This document shows positions 62,538 to 64,000 of a stretch of DNA of 64,000 bases, one piece after another. The translations under genes were made by a program, and so were the position numbers. Each line of letters begins with the position of its first letter. Position 1 is the stretch's first letter. The notes under the pieces are model-generated. The model worked only from the letters and a program-made list of their open reading frames with translations, made no database searches and was not told where the DNA came from. Source of the stretch: Casuarina equisetifolia (Eukaryota; Streptophyta; Magnoliopsida; Fagales; Casuarinaceae); contig CM052357.1 in assembly GCA_028551475.1 (NCBI GenBank), forward strand, positions 19,515,931-19,579,930, read 5' to 3'.

Positions 62538-63112
62538 AAAAGGAGGGACTCATATATAAAGCTTTAGACTTAGATAACTAGATTCAATGTGAGATGACAA
62601 CCAACTTTAACACTCCCTTCACTTGTATACTGATAAAAACATTACAAGTAAACTTGAAACCTAGCTATAAGATAGGAAGATAACTAAACGTGGTAGGCCC
62701 ATAACCTAATAGGTCCTAAGATTATAACTCGGCTTTGATACCAGATTAAATGGGCCCTCAATATATTACCCCAAAAGATGTCTTAAGAAGAAGGAGGAAG
62801 GACCCATATATAAGGCCTTAGACTTAGGTAACCAAATCCGATGTGGGATGACGACCAATTTTAATACTTCCCTTTCACTTGCATGTTGACAGAAACATTA
62901 TAAGTAGACTTGAAACTCAACTATGAGGTAAGAGGATGACCAAACGTGATGGGCCCATAACCTAATAGGTCCCAAGATCGGAACCTAGCTATGATATCAG
63001 ATTAAGTGGGCCCTTTATAGACTACCCCAAAAAGATGCCTTAGGAAGGACCCATATATAAAGCCTTAGACTTAGACAACTACATCTGATGTAGGATGACA
63101 ACCAACTTTGAT
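62538..63112. repeat. Tandem array, about 2.3 units of roughly 247 bp, inside the pseudogene
   Basis: Units begin at about 62541, 62797 and 63041 with GGA.GGAC.CATATATAA(A/G)GC, and pass through GACTTAG.(T/C)AAC, GATG(A/C)CAACCAA and GGCCCATAACCTAATAGGTCC. The full ones end in AGATG(T/C)CTTA; the third unit stops after about 72 bp. The block replaces about 48 bp of the lectin exon seen in the intact gene. No coding content. Confidence 0.85.
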
Positions 63113-63219
63113 GGAAGTGTGGTCTAGTGATGCTTCTGTACCATCAACAAACTCATCCTCTCTTGTAATGACAACCAGGTCTATTGGCAAAACTTCGATC
63201 ATCTAACAAACATATTTTG

Positions 63220-63623
63220 TTACGTGCATAATGGTTAAGACATGTAACTGGGTTCCTTACAAGCAGATTAGCACTCATTTGAAACAAATTATAGTAACTT
63301 TGGATAAAATGGAGCCTAGTTGACATCATTAGAGGGATGCGAAACTCTATTTTCAGAAGGGTAACAAACCAATTTCTTATATTTCAAAAGCTTAGTCCCC
63401 TTTTACACTTCCTAGCCCTTTACAAGAGCTTCCCTGACCTGCTTTGCCAGCACATGAGACATTTCCTTTACTTATTTATCTAGTTACAAATGCAACCCAT
63501 CCCGTGCTATAATCACTGTTAAGCCCGATCATGCCAAATCTAACAAATCCTTTGTCAGTCCTTACTGCTAGCAGAAAAATAGTGAACTAAAAGGCTTTCT
63601 TACACGTAAAGTTGCGCACGTAA
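63220..63623. mobile_element. 404-bp non-autonomous TIR element (hAT-like by target size)
   Basis: It starts TTACGTGC and ends GCACGTAA, perfect 8-bp inverted ends. It is flanked by CATATTTTG (63211-63219) and CATATTTG (63624-63631), an 8-bp duplication with one extra T. The intact gene has a single CATATTTG here, confirming an insertion. It has no coding capacity. An 8-bp target points to hAT, but the ends lack the usual CA(G)GG, so the class is uncertain. Confidence 0.75.
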
Positions 63624-63832
63624 CATATTTGCCCTGGACGAAAGTGCAAGCGAACTCAAGAGAACCGCGCTTTCACTTCGTGGAATTCTACCAATGATCC
63701 TTCAACAGGTAGATTCTCCATGGGGGTTGATGCTCGTGATCAACCACAGATAGTGATATGGGAGGGAGAGCAAAGGCGGTGGAGAAGTGGTTATTGGGAT
63801 AAAAACACATTTGTCGCAGGCTTCCCAAAGCT

Positions 63833-64000
63833 GTAATGTAGTTGTGTTGTTTTTCTCTTGTTTGCAGGGGATCATGGCCCGTTAATATGTTTTGCGTTAT
63901 TGTTTTGTAATAAGGGTCTTAGTGGTGTAAAGCCCAGAAACGAGAATGTCATTTTGCTTAACTAAAAGGGTTAACTTCGGCACTAGCAAGGTGCTGCCTC
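63833..64000. other. Unassigned sequence at window end
   Basis: Homology to the receptor kinase stops abruptly at about 63832. What follows (GTTGTTTTTCTCTTGTTTGC and so on) resembles no part of the gene and may be the start of another insertion that truncated the pseudogene; it runs off the window. Confidence 0.4.

Larger units (their letters stand above)
62248..63832 (+). pseudogene. Truncated tandem copy of the G-type lectin receptor kinase
   Basis: The copy starts with an ATG at the position matching the intact gene. It then follows signal peptide and B-lectin sequence (62248-62537), continues at about 63113-63219 (lectin VW.S..AS, YWQ.FDH region) and again at 63632-63832 (S-domain, FTSW.S.NDPSTGRFSMGVD, VIWEG..RRWRSGYWD). 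In-frame stops appear early (for example the fourth codon is TAA) and frames shift. It is interrupted by a tandem-repeat block (62538-63112) and a 404-bp TIR element (63220-63623). Homology ends at about 63832, before the EGF, PAN, membrane and kinase parts. It cannot make a receptor; at most a transcribed relic. Confidence 0.9.

Overview
The window is nuclear DNA from a flowering plant. The genes are AT-rich and carry short GT-AG introns. They belong to plant families (R2R3-MYB, single B-box BBX, PLAC8, G-type lectin receptor kinase, PHOS32-like universal stress protein, KIC/PBP1-type EF-hand protein), and the space between them holds decayed Copia, Gypsy and L1-type elements. The sequence does not identify the species. 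All exon coordinates come from reading frames, splice-site consensus and remembered family sequence; no alignment or transcript data were available.

Layout. 1-3.2 kb: no recognised gene. 3.2-7.8 kb (-): a four-exon, about 1248-residue NLR-like gene with coiled-coil-type modules, winged helix and LRRs but no visible NB-ARC; its 5' half consists of tandemly duplicated exon-intron units. 7.8-9.2 kb: its promoter, a second diverged copy of that promoter, and a small MITE-like hairpin. 9.2-17.9 kb: Copia fossils. One on the - strand is abutted by a + strand copy (11053-17892) with recognisable LTRs and a 5-bp target duplication. 18.3-20.5 kb (-): an R2R3-MYB gene with the canonical 133/130-bp first exons and a triplicated 32-residue C-terminal module. 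23.1-25.4 kb (-): a five-exon PLAC8 gene. 27.0-30.0 kb (-): a NOSIP/CSU1-type ubiquitin ligase, divergent from a PHOS32-like universal stress protein at 30.5-31.3 kb (+) across a 514-bp intergenic region with Site II and telo-box motifs. 36.5-37.1 kb (-): a BBX28/29-like protein with a long Asp/Glu tract. 39.4-39.7 kb (-): a PBP1/KIC-like EF-hand protein. 40-50 kb: gene-poor, with Copia, Gypsy and L1 remnants. 51.3-54.4 kb (+): an intact seven-exon, 841-residue S-domain (G-type lectin) receptor-like kinase. 55.3-63.8 kb (+): a tandem copy of that kinase locus, now a pseudogene split by a 5.2-kb Copia element, a roughly 247-bp-period tandem repeat and a 404-bp terminal-inverted-repeat element.

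Two of the loci (NLR-like and lectin kinase) are immune-receptor-type genes, and both show local tandem duplication. One duplicated whole exon-intron modules inside a gene. The other duplicated a whole gene whose copy was then filled with insertions. The housekeeping-type genes between them look ordinary.
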